From CAINEC01 sp046303115 (GTDB lineage Bacteria > Bacteroidota > Bacteroidia > AKYH767-A > OLB10): a stretch of DNA of 14,472 nt. Made by a program: the position numbers and the translations under genes. Position 1 is the first letter of the stretch. Each line of letters starts with the position of its first letter. The notes under the pieces are model-generated. The model saw only the letters and a list, made by a program, of their open reading frames with translations, did not search any database and was not told where the DNA came from. Positions 7,448-14,472 of this stretch are shown here, one piece after another. The DNA lies in the NCBI GenBank assembly GCA_046303115.1, contig JBKCGZ010000104.1:1-14472 (forward strand). Direction: 5' to 3'.

Positions 7448-7502
7448 CTTTCGATTGTTGAAATACTATTCATTACTAATGAAAAATCGAAAGAAATTTC
7501 GA
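7448..7502. repeat. Nested inverted repeats in the divergent intergenic region
   Basis: CTTTCGATT (7448-7456) pairs perfectly with AATCGAAAG (7485-7493). Inside it lies the perfect 15-base palindrome TTCATTACTAATGAA (7469-7483). The right outer arm can instead pair within TCGAAA (7487-7492) / TTTCGA (7497-7502) over a 4-base loop, so two hairpins compete for the same strand. The block lies 34-88 bases upstream of the plus-strand gene at 7536. It may be an operator or a regulatory RNA structure; there is no T-run after it, so it is not a standard terminator. Confidence 0.5.
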
Positions 7503-7503
7503 A

Positions 7504-7511
7504 GATATTTG
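7504..7511 (+). promoter_or_regulatory. Possible -7 element for the 7536 gene pair
   Basis: GATATTTG matches the Bacteroidota -7 consensus TAnnTTTG at all but the first base. It lies 24 bases before the ATG at 7536 and just after the hairpin block. No clear -33 TTG is seen at the expected distance. Confidence 0.3.
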
Positions 7512-7535
7512 AAAAACTAAATTACTATACTTCAA

Positions 7536-8486
7536 ATGACAAAGTATCAAAGAGAACAAATCACGTTAGCCATCAGCGATCAGCTTGAAATAATTACTGA
7601 ACAATTCATCATGGCAAGCCAAAATAAGGGGGCTATTCCGCTGATTGAAATTGACCTTTTAAAAGAAAGTGTGCGTACTTTGTATCAACAAATAAACGAT
7701 TGGCAAAGCACTAATGAGGTAGTTTCTGTCCCTGCTCAAGCTGAGGAAGAAAAATCAATTATTGTAACTAAGCCGATTGAAGAGCCGGTAATGACTACAC
7801 AACCAACGGAAGCATTATTTAATGATGCAACGGTATCGGTTGAAGTATCAGAGCCTGTTTTAGAGATAGTAGCAGAAGAACCAATTGTTGAAGAGACTAT
7901 AATTGAAGAACCAACTATTAAAGAGTTTATTGCTGAAGAGCCAATTCAGGTTGTAGCTGAAGCTCCGAGTACTACAAGTGAAGGATTTTTATCGCGTATC
8001 TTAAAAGCTAAACCAGCTGAGAAAACGTCAGAAGTAAAACAAGAGGTTACACCAAAGCAAGAAGTAAAAACAGTAACAGCACAAGTTGCAGAACAACCCG
8101 TAGCGAAGCCTGCATTACAAGTTTCCAGAACTGTTTATCCTGATGCTGATACAACTACTGGAAATCGTTTTAAAGGGCAAGAAACAATATATGATCGCCT
8201 TCGTCAACAGAGCAACCCAACAGTTGCCGATCGTTTGTCGGCTAAGCCAGTAGGCGATTTAAAAAAGTCGATTGGTATTAACGAGCGATTTACTTTAATC
8301 AATGAATTGTTTGGTGGTAACCAGCAATTATTCATGGAAAGCATTGATAAAATCAACAATGTGAATGCCTATGAAGAAGCTCGCAAAGTACTTTACGAGG
8401 AATTAGCAGGTAACCTAAAATGGAATACAGAGGGCAACACCTTTCATGTGTTAGATGAATTAGTGAAACGCCGTTTTAATGGTTAA
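7536..8486 (+). CDS. Protein of unknown function with acidic EEP-repeat linker and conserved-looking C-terminal helical domain
   Basis: I do not recognise a named function. The 316 residues fall into three parts. The N-terminal segment (1-58) is helical, with no signal peptide. A low-complexity linker (about 60-200) is rich in Glu, Pro, Val and Thr, with degenerate repeats such as AEEPIVEE, IIEEPTIKE and IAEEPIQVV (113-140), then Lys/Gln-rich sequence. The C-terminal domain (about 215-316) contains IYDRL (218-222), SIGINERFTLINELFGGN (245-262) and a closing LDELVKRRF (306-314). This C-terminal style (a 'GINERF..INELF.G' motif followed by predicted helices and a final RRF) looks like a family I associate with uncharacterised Bacteroidota proteins, but I cannot give a domain name. 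It appears cytoplasmic. Its TAA overlaps the ATG of the M28 peptidase by one base (TAATG), so the two are co-expressed. The start follows a non-coding region and begins MTKYQREQ, with no better upstream ATG visible. Confidence 0.8.
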   Translation: MTKYQREQITLAISDQLEIITEQFIMASQNKGAIPLIEIDLLKESVRTLYQQINDWQSTNEVVSVPAQAEEEKSIIVTKPIEEPVMTTQPTEALFNDATVSVEVSEPVLEIVAEEPIVEETIIEEPTIKEFIAEEPIQVVAEAPSTTSEGFLSRILKAKPAEKTSEVKQEVTPKQEVKTVTAQVAEQPVAKPALQVSRTVYPDADTTTGNRFKGQETIYDRLRQQSNPTVADRLSAKPVGDLKKSIGINERFTLINELFGGNQQLFMESIDKINNVNAYEEARKVLYEELAGNLKWNTEGNTFHVLDELVKRRFNG

Positions 8487-9718
8487 TGAGAAAACAATTT
8501 AGCTTTTCGGCACTATTTATTTTTTCTTTTTTTGTTGGGCAAACACAGGACTTAACGTATGCAAGAAAATGTGTTAACGAGTTAACTTCCAAAAAATACC
8601 ACGGTAGAGGATATGTAAAAGATGGCAGCAATAAAGCTGCCTCTTTTTTATATGATGAATTTTTAAAGTACTCCACCAACAAGCCATATTTGCAATCGTT
8701 CTCATTTCCGGTGAACACATTTCCTGGTAAATTAAAAGTGGTTATTAATGGAAATAAATTAACTCCTGGAAAAGATTATATCATAGGTACTGCTTGTCCG
8801 ACAGTAAATGGAGAATTTACCATTTACAAAATCGATAAATCAAATTGCGAAACCATCGCAAGTGATTTAAAAAATAAATTTATTTTATTTGATTCCATAG
8901 GTAGTAATGGAGCAATCGACAAAGAATTCATCAAGCGGTTTCAGTTATCGTATAAACCAGCAGGGTATATTCAAATTGAAGAAAAAAAATTAACCTGGTC
9001 TGTCAATAGCATACAAAAATTCCCAGTGGTTTATATTTTAAGAAGTGCATTGCCTTGCAATCCAAATAAAATAAAACTGCAAGTAGATGCGCAATTAATC
9101 AACTATACTGCGAAAAATGTGATTGGTGTTATTGAAGGACAGCAACCCGATTCATTTATTTTTATCACAGCTCATTACGATCATTTAGGTCGCATGGGGA
9201 AGAAAACCTACTTCCCTGGAGGAAACGATAATGCGTCTGGCACATCGATGATATTAAACTTAATGCAGTACTTTTCATTGCCATATAATAAACCTACTTA
9301 TACATTAGTTTTTATTTCATTTGCCGCTGAAGAAGCTGGTCTGATAGGCTCTGAATATTACACCAATCATCCAACAAAGGACTTAAAGAAAATAAAGTTT
9401 CTACTAAACCTTGACTTAATGGGAACTGGTGATGAAGGAATAATGGTAGTCAATGGAAGTGTTTTTGAAAAAGAATTTTTATTGATGGAAAAAATAAATT
9501 CAGATTTAAAATTACTTACAACAGTAGGCAAGCGTGGCAAAGCACAGAATAGTGATCACCACCACTTCACTGAAAAAGGGGTTCCTTCTTTTTTCTTATA
9601 TACTACAGGAGGCAGGACAGCTTATCATGATATCTATGATGACGGGAAAGGATTACCTCTGGCAAAGTTTAAAGAAGTGTTTACACTGATTAGTACGTTT
9701 ATTAAAAAAATCAATTGA
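8486..9718 (+). CDS. Exported M28-family zinc aminopeptidase-like hydrolase
   Basis: A 410-residue peptidase. An N-terminal signal peptide (about 1-20, FFVGQTQ) lacks a lipobox, so a periplasmic location is expected. The M28 catalytic core starts near residue 205, and all metal and catalytic residues are visible: His230 and Asp232 in HYDHLG, bridging Asp248 in GGNDNASGT, catalytic Glu282 and ligand Glu283 in AAEEAGLIGS, Asp310 in NLDLMG, and His381 in TAYHDIYDD. A loop HHHF (358-361) precedes the last ligand. Residues about 80-205 fit a protease-associated-like insert between the N-terminal helix and the core, as in other bacterial M28 enzymes. Such enzymes bind two zinc ions and remove N-terminal residues; the specificity here is unknown. 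Its ATG overlaps the stop of the upstream gene of unknown function. It converges head-on with the large T9SS gene, with no base between the two stop codons. Confidence 0.92.
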   Translation: MRKQFSFSALFIFSFFVGQTQDLTYARKCVNELTSKKYHGRGYVKDGSNKAASFLYDEFLKYSTNKPYLQSFSFPVNTFPGKLKVVINGNKLTPGKDYIIGTACPTVNGEFTIYKIDKSNCETIASDLKNKFILFDSIGSNGAIDKEFIKRFQLSYKPAGYIQIEEKKLTWSVNSIQKFPVVYILRSALPCNPNKIKLQVDAQLINYTAKNVIGVIEGQQPDSFIFITAHYDHLGRMGKKTYFPGGNDNASGTSMILNLMQYFSLPYNKPTYTLVFISFAAEEAGLIGSEYYTNHPTKDLKKIKFLLNLDLMGTGDEGIMVVNGSVFEKEFLLMEKINSDLKLLTTVGKRGKAQNSDHHHFTEKGVPSFFLYTTGGRTAYHDIYDDGKGLPLAKFKEVFTLISTFIKKIN

Positions 9719-9720
9719 TT
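9709..9720. terminator. Palindrome at the convergent gene ends, weak terminator candidate for the minus strand
   Basis: AATCAATTGATT is a perfect 12-base palindrome covering the TGA of the M28 gene and the first two bases of the opposing TAA. On the minus strand it runs into seven T (9710-9704). The stem can be only about four A/T-rich pairs, so it would be weak as an intrinsic terminator. No better hairpin is seen in either gene end. Confidence 0.25.
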
Positions 9721-12700
9721 AGTCTACGATTACTTTTATAATCTCTGATTTCCCTTCAGATAATAAACGAATAGAATAAATCCCTGAACTCATTTGCAAC
9801 TGGCTTTTCTCGAAATGAATCTTATTTAATCCGCGTTTGTAATATAATGAGTTGTCAATCATAATTGCCTTGCCGAGCTGATCAAAAATTTCTACTGTTA
9901 CTTTCGAATCATTTTCCAATTCAAACACAACATCCATATTTTCATGTGCAGGATTTGGGAACACTGCTAATTTAAACTCGCTATAGTCACTATTGATTAT
10001 TGCTGATCGAATATCAGAATAAATTTTTTGCCCCATATCATCAACATAAGCCAATTGGTAGTAATAACGCTTATTCAATTCAATAGAATTATCAATATAG
10101 TTATAACGAATTCCTGCATTAAAATTAAGTCCTTGCGACATATCAATCCATGCAATTTGTTCAAAGTTGTTGGCATCTGATGATCGATACAATTCAAAAC
10201 CTTGAAGATTATTTTGGATATAATTAGTCATCCACTTTAACTCTATTTCAGCAGCACTCGCATTGGCATTAAAATTAATTAACTGCATTGCCAATGGTGA
10301 TGGACCTTGTGCAGTACTAAACGGAGTAATTCCTGAAACAGCTAATCGTTGTACAGCAGTTACGGGTGAGACAACACAGGTTCCAGGAGCTAACACCCAT
10401 GCAGTACCGCTATTTGACTGAATCGTCCAGCGACCGGCAGCATTCGTGTAATTTAAATTGTATAATGTCAAATCAAATTGACCAGAAGTAGGATTTGCAT
10501 TCGCAACAAAATTCCAATATCCATTATTTAATGCAGGGGTACTATACGTTGTTCCACATTCTGTAACACCTAAGGCAACTGGCAGTACTGTATGCAAAGC
10601 AAAATTTCCAACTATATTATCAATTGCCGTTGGAAATGCATTATTATTAAAATTCAAATTTGCACGTTGATACCCTTTACTAGCTTCTCCAACAGGAAAA
10701 TCATAAGCACCAAGCGTGTTTAAATATCTTCTTAATTTACCTTGAACAAAGCTGGAAGTATTTCCGGTTGTAACAGAAGCAGCTGTTCTGTTTTTAGTGC
10801 TCACTTCAAAATTATTAGTAATAATTTTTCCGAGCGTTAAATCAAGATTTCCGCTCGTATTTAAAACCATATTAGTTAGCAATGTTAATCCTGAAGAAGT
10901 ATGATTCATTTTCACATTTCCAACTTCAGCACCATTAAGTCCAGTATTAGAATAAGTTTGCGCTGCAGACCCATTGAACTCTAACACACCAGTTGAAGGA
11001 ATAAAATTTCCTACATTATTAAAGTTCCCTCCCACTTTTAAATTCTTACCATTCATGGTAAATACAGAAGTATTATTCGTCACTGAGAAGTTCCCTCGTG
11101 CTTCTGCATTTTGCAGAATAGAAACTTGTCCTCCTGTTTTAGTAACCGATAAATTACCGAATGCATTTGGGGCTAAAAGATTTCCATCAATATTTTGATT
11201 TACTGCTGCATTTGAAAATAAAACTGTTGATGTTGGTGCAGCCGTGAATGATCCGTAATTTGTAAAGTTCTCACAAACTGCAAGCGTAGCTGATGGATTT
11301 AATGTCAGCGTAGCACCTGGATTAATCACAATAGATTTGCAACTCGCCACAGCGGATACTACAGAAGGCTGATTTACAATACCACCTGGTATAATTGCAT
11401 CCTTGGTACAATTTGGCACCGGGCAACCACCCCAATTATCCGACTTAAACCAATCGGTATCAATACCACCCGACCAATTAGAACGTGTCCCTGTTGCAGC
11501 ATAATTTATTGGCGCAGCACTCCCGAAAATAATATCAAATCCACTCGTGCTGTTTGTAAAATTACTTACTACTAAAACATATTTTTCACCTGTAACTACA
11601 GGAATCCCAGCATTAAAAGCCGTTCCAAAACCAGGATAAGCTGTAGGAGAAACTCCGGCGGCGGCACTAAAGCAACCAGTTACTCCTAAATAATTATAAT
11701 TACAACTAACAGGTGCAGAACCTGAAGCTATCTGAGCACAAGTTACAGCTCCCGTTCCTGCAATTTTCCAAACTGCAAAATCATAATCCGTACAAACCGT
11801 ACTTGGAGCGCCAGCCCAATCTTTCGGAACAATTGAGAAAGTTAAACTCCCATTAGCTAAAATTGGAATTTCAAACCAAACAGTGCTCCTCTCTCCTGAT
11901 AAAAGACAATTAGTTCCTCCGCCTGGAAAATCACAGATATTTCCAAAACTTTGAAAGCCTGGATCACCAAAGCTCATTGTTGTATCACATACCGGTAAAT
12001 AAATTCCGCAATCTTGTCCATTATTAAGAGGTGCAAGTGGAATTGACGCATCTATAGCCATTACCGAATAAGTTCCGACTTCTGAACTATAACCATCTAC
12101 TACTATGTAATATGTTGAACCAGCAGTAAGGCCGGCTAAGGAGACATCAGAACTATAATTAGTAGTTGTTCCACATGGAGTTCCATCATTATTACAACCT
12201 ACTAACGTCATCGCCGTACCGCAAGTCCCTGAATAAATTGCAACCTGAGGATTAGTCAATGAATTTGGTATAACACGAACACGCATTTGTCCGCTAGAGG
12301 GAGCTACGACAGAATACCAAACTGTATTTAAATTATTAGGTGTAAGCCAACATCCAGGAGCAGGGGGCTCTGATGCACCACCCGAACAATTGTTTGCTCC
12401 ATTCATTGGAATACCCAAAACCAACGGAATTGCATTACAAGGGAGATCATTACTTGCCCCTGAGCCAAAAGAACTAATTGAAATATTGTATTGTGCATTG
12501 GCAGGACTAGCCCATGTATCAACAATAATATAATAGGTACCAGCGCTGGGCAGTGTTATACTTCCTGTTAGCGTTCCTGAATTAGCACCGCCTGCATTTC
12601 CAATACAAGTAGTACCAGCAACACCAGGACAGCCCTTATAAACCTGAAAACCGATTGAATTTGTACTTGCCCCCGATAATGTAATGCTTAAACATTCAGG

Positions 12701-14140
12701 ACCATTAGCAACATACGAATACACTTTGTCTTCTCCCGATTCATAAAATGTTCCGCAAGAACCCGTAGATGCGTTCGTATATTCATTACCTAAACATGCT
12801 GTAGATTCACCTGTACGTGTAAAAGGCAAAATACCAATTGCTACAGATGAACTACACGTTGCACCGGGCAATATTCCTGTTGGCGCTGTGATTGAAAGCG
12901 AGTATGGGTTACACGTTGGTGAGGCCCATGAATCTATAATTAAGTAATATGTTTTCCCCGCAGTTACATTTGCACATAAGGATTTACTTCCTGTTGCACT
13001 TTGTTCAAATGCAATACATGTTCCTCCTGTACCTGAACAGCTTGATGTCAAAGGACAACCATCATACAAAGTGATGCCGGTATAAGACCCTGATGATGTC
13101 AAAGAAATTGAAATATTTCCACTAGCATTTGGAGTGAATGTAAAAACCTCATCCTCTCCTGTATAATACAATGAGCTACCGCAGGCAATTGTGTTAGATG
13201 AAGTAATGTCATCAACTTTACCACACGTGGTAAGTCCTGCAGCTGAATAAGGCAGAGTAATCGAATTAACACCGGTCCCTAATACACATCCATTACCCGT
13301 TACAGGCGCCGATATTGTCAAGTTCGTATATGCATTACAGGTAGGACTAGGCCATGAATCTAAAATTAAAAAATAAGTCTTGTTGGCAGAAAGACATGCT
13401 GTAATTGTTTTATTCCCAGATGAAGACTGTGTTACTTGCAAACAAACACCGCCTTGACCAATTAGTGGACAACCTTCATAAAGTGCCAAATTAGTGTAAG
13501 AACCCGTTGAAGTTAAATTAATGGTTACTGTTCCTGTAGCCGTTGGGGTAAAAATCCATACACGATCTTCTCCATCAAAATAATACCCAGTACCGCAAGA
13601 AATAATATTAGAACTTGTTAAATCATTACCCGCTCCGCAAGTTGTTCCAGCACCACTACTGTAGGGCAGAGAAGGTACAGTTACAACACCACCACCCATA
13701 TTATTAGGACAAGATAAAGGCGCACCAGATTTATAAACAAATGTTCCTAAACCAACCTGGCCAGCACAACTAAATTTAGTTACTAGAACTCGGTACGTGC
13801 CGGCTGTCACACACGTCCATGCTAAATATGATTGTGTTCCACAATAATCATCATTGTAACCACCTGCGACTGCAACTCCTAGATTGTTTAATATCGTAAA
13901 TTGTGTATCATAAATTGATGAACCACCATCAGCTGCGCAAAAAGAAAAATAATAAGTAAATCCAGCGGCAGCAGTAAAATTCCAATAGCGTTTACCATCA
14001 ATATTGGTCGTATTGGTAGATTGCCATGTTGCATTTGGTGTGATCGTGCCTACTAATGTTCCAGCCGTACATTGAGCTGAAGACTTTATAGCAACTGAAC
14101 TTAATAGCACAAATAAAAATAAACGTAGAAAATATTTCAT
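9719..14140 (-). CDS. Large T9SS-secreted multidomain surface protein with tandem cysteine-containing repeats
   Basis: A 1473-residue secreted protein with a signal peptide (1-22, cleavage before Gln23-Cys24). Residues 24-142 form a beta-sandwich-like domain (YYFSFCAADGG, AGTYRVLVTKFSC). Four pre-peptidase-C-terminal-like repeats follow, at about 144-284, 285-428, 429-567 and 568-707. Their recurring elements are LTSSN, GEDxV, LYxGCP and TYYLIIDSWASP. Residues 708-875 resemble another sandwich with paired cysteines. DTDWFKSDNWGGCPVPNC (894-911) opens a parallel-beta/stalk-like region to about 1120, with repeated GNF/GNLS turns. Residues 1286-1380 look fibronectin-III-like (LQGFELYRSSDANNFEQI), and 1388-1473 is a type A sorting domain (VFPNPAHENMDVVFEL, final IIKVIVD). 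No catalytic motif is evident, so adhesion, glycan binding or a structural role is more likely than an enzyme; this is inference. The start at 14140 lies 6 bases after the preceding gene's stop, which suggests co-transcription. Confidence 0.9.
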   Translation of the reverse strand: MKYFLRLFLFVLLSSVAIKSSAQCTAGTLVGTITPNATWQSTNTTNIDGKRYWNFTAAAGFTYYFSFCAADGGSSIYDTQFTILNNLGVAVAGGYNDDYCGTQSYLAWTCVTAGTYRVLVTKFSCAGQVGLGTFVYKSGAPLSCPNNMGGGVVTVPSLPYSSGAGTTCGAGNDLTSSNIISCGTGYYFDGEDRVWIFTPTATGTVTINLTSTGSYTNLALYEGCPLIGQGGVCLQVTQSSSGNKTITACLSANKTYFLILDSWPSPTCNAYTNLTISAPVTGNGCVLGTGVNSITLPYSAAGLTTCGKVDDITSSNTIACGSSLYYTGEDEVFTFTPNASGNISISLTSSGSYTGITLYDGCPLTSSCSGTGGTCIAFEQSATGSKSLCANVTAGKTYYLIIDSWASPTCNPYSLSITAPTGILPGATCSSSVAIGILPFTRTGESTACLGNEYTNASTGSCGTFYESGEDKVYSYVANGPECLSITLSGASTNSIGFQVYKGCPGVAGTTCIGNAGGANSGTLTGSITLPSAGTYYIIVDTWASPANAQYNISISSFGSGASNDLPCNAIPLVLGIPMNGANNCSGGASEPPAPGCWLTPNNLNTVWYSVVAPSSGQMRVRVIPNSLTNPQVAIYSGTCGTAMTLVGCNNDGTPCGTTTNYSSDVSLAGLTAGSTYYIVVDGYSSEVGTYSVMAIDASIPLAPLNNGQDCGIYLPVCDTTMSFGDPGFQSFGNICDFPGGGTNCLLSGERSTVWFEIPILANGSLTFSIVPKDWAGAPSTVCTDYDFAVWKIAGTGAVTCAQIASGSAPVSCNYNYLGVTGCFSAAAGVSPTAYPGFGTAFNAGIPVVTGEKYVLVVSNFTNSTSGFDIIFGSAAPINYAATGTRSNWSGGIDTDWFKSDNWGGCPVPNCTKDAIIPGGIVNQPSVVSAVASCKSIVINPGATLTLNPSATLAVCENFTNYGSFTAAPTSTVLFSNAAVNQNIDGNLLAPNAFGNLSVTKTGGQVSILQNAEARGNFSVTNNTSVFTMNGKNLKVGGNFNNVGNFIPSTGVLEFNGSAAQTYSNTGLNGAEVGNVKMNHTSSGLTLLTNMVLNTSGNLDLTLGKIITNNFEVSTKNRTAASVTTGNTSSFVQGKLRRYLNTLGAYDFPVGEASKGYQRANLNFNNNAFPTAIDNIVGNFALHTVLPVALGVTECGTTYSTPALNNGYWNFVANANPTSGQFDLTLYNLNYTNAAGRWTIQSNSGTAWVLAPGTCVVSPVTAVQRLAVSGITPFSTAQGPSPLAMQLINFNANASAAEIELKWMTNYIQNNLQGFELYRSSDANNFEQIAWIDMSQGLNFNAGIRYNYIDNSIELNKRYYYQLAYVDDMGQKIYSDIRSAIINSDYSEFKLAVFPNPAHENMDVVFELENDSKVTVEIFDQLGKAIMIDNSLYYKRGLNKIHFEKSQLQMSSGIYSIRLLSEGKSEIIKVIVD
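12020..13711 (-). repeat. Four tandem cysteine-containing repeats within the T9SS surface protein
   Basis: Approximate units are 13711-13289, 13288-12857, 12856-12440 and 12439-12020, each 139-144 codons. Units 1 and 2 are clearly alike (LTSSN, YY or YF then GED, GSYT, LYEGCPL or LYDGCPL, DSW.SPTCN.Y). Unit 3 keeps ESGEDKVYSY, VYKGCPG and YYIIVDTWASP. Unit 4 is more distant (VWYSVVAPSSG, TYYIVVDGYSS). The gradient points to an internal duplication, most recent for units 1 and 2. Boundaries were read by eye. Confidence 0.7.
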
Positions 14141-14146
14141 AGGCTA

Positions 14147-14472
14147 CTACTGATGTGAACGTTTATTTAAGTATTTCATTTCTCCACGACAATTAGCTTC
14201 TACTTGCTCACCAGTTGCACCATATTTTATTAATCCTTGTAAGTTGGCATTTCTTAATATTGTTTCAGGATCTGTTGAAGTAGGAATAATTGTATTATCA
14301 ATTAATAATACAAGCCAACCTTGAGCTGGACAATATTTTTGAAGTACAACCCCATCAATAACGTTTAAGCCATCTTTCCATACTTGAATAGTTTTACCCT
14401 CCGAAAAGGAGGTAACCTCTACAACTATAGAATAAAACTGATTAGTGTTTTGTGCACTAACAATTTTAAAAC
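14147..14472 (-). CDS. C-terminal end of an unrecognised protein (partial)
   Basis: An open minus-strand frame enters from the window edge and encodes 107 residues, ending ...GEMKYLNKRSHQ before two consecutive TAG codons (14149-14147 and 14146-14144). The fragment includes SFSEGKTIQVWKDGLNV, QKYCPAQGWLVLLIDN and a last segment with a lone cysteine (EANCRGEM). It has no sorting domain or membrane segment. I cannot assign a family. Protein-like composition, the full-length open frame and the 6-base distance to the next ATG support a real coding end and co-transcription with the large T9SS gene. Confidence 0.65.
   Translation of the reverse strand, partial: FKIVSAQNTNQFYSIVVEVTSFSEGKTIQVWKDGLNVIDGVVLQKYCPAQGWLVLLIDNTIIPTSTDPETILRNANLQGLIKYGATGEQVEANCRGEMKYLNKRSHQ

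Noticed and set aside
7448..7502. CRISPR array, attachment site or intrinsic terminator
   Set aside because: There are no regularly spaced direct repeats, no mobile-element genes nearby, and no T-run following the hairpins.
8476..8718. Minus-strand 80-codon open frame
   Set aside because: It is antisense to the M28 peptidase N-terminus, whose signal peptide and coupling to the upstream gene are clear.
10974..11198. Plus-strand 74-codon open frame
   Set aside because: It is antisense to the stalk-like region of the T9SS protein. The low-complexity repeats there explain the lack of stops.
9719..14140. The large T9SS protein as a peptidase or glycosidase
   Set aside because: Its repeats resemble pre-peptidase-C-terminal domains, but no catalytic domain or active-site motif was found in the whole length.

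Overview
The window looks like a chromosomal segment of a free-living or environmental member of the Bacteroidota, probably the Chitinophagales/Sphingobacteriales side. The reasons are AT-rich DNA, a MurF-alanine racemase fusion directly behind a type II thymidine kinase, two proteins with C-terminal type A sorting domains of the type IX secretion system (T9SS), a TonB-dependent receptor with an N-terminal carboxypeptidase-like domain, and signal peptides that place a glutamine at the mature N-terminus. This placement comes from family recognition alone; no rRNA or taxonomic marker is present.

Layout. (1) Positions 1-2649, minus strand: tdk, then a murF-alr fusion reading frame. The fusion is interrupted by one in-frame TAA at 894-896 inside the MurF C-terminal domain. 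The reading frame continues past the stop with recognisable MurF and alanine racemase sequence to the window edge. (2) A clear intrinsic terminator at 2712-2739 separates this from (3), positions 2764-7282, minus strand: a tightly packed operon of a TonB-dependent outer-membrane receptor, a HmuY-like lipoprotein (TAATG overlap) and a second HmuY-like protein with a T9SS sorting tail. This resembles a haem or metal-complex capture system with two differently anchored surface partners. (4) A 253-base divergent regulatory region, 7283-7535, holds nested inverted repeats and repeated TGTCA/TGACA elements. (5) Positions 7536-9718, plus strand: a conserved-looking protein of unknown function translationally coupled to an exported M28 zinc peptidase. 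(6) Positions 9719-14472, minus strand: a 1473-residue T9SS-secreted multidomain surface protein with tandem cysteine-containing repeats, preceded by the 3' end of an unrecognised gene. The convergent genes at 9718/9719 have directly abutting stop codons.

Working together: block 1 serves nucleotide salvage and peptidoglycan precursor synthesis, block 3 nutrient capture at the outer membrane, and blocks 5 and 6 exported proteins of the envelope or cell surface. I see no tRNA, rRNA, CRISPR array, insertion sequence or phage gene. The most surprising feature is the interrupted murF-alr gene. The best candidate for a lesser-known system is the receptor operon with one lipid-anchored and one T9SS-exported HmuY-like partner.
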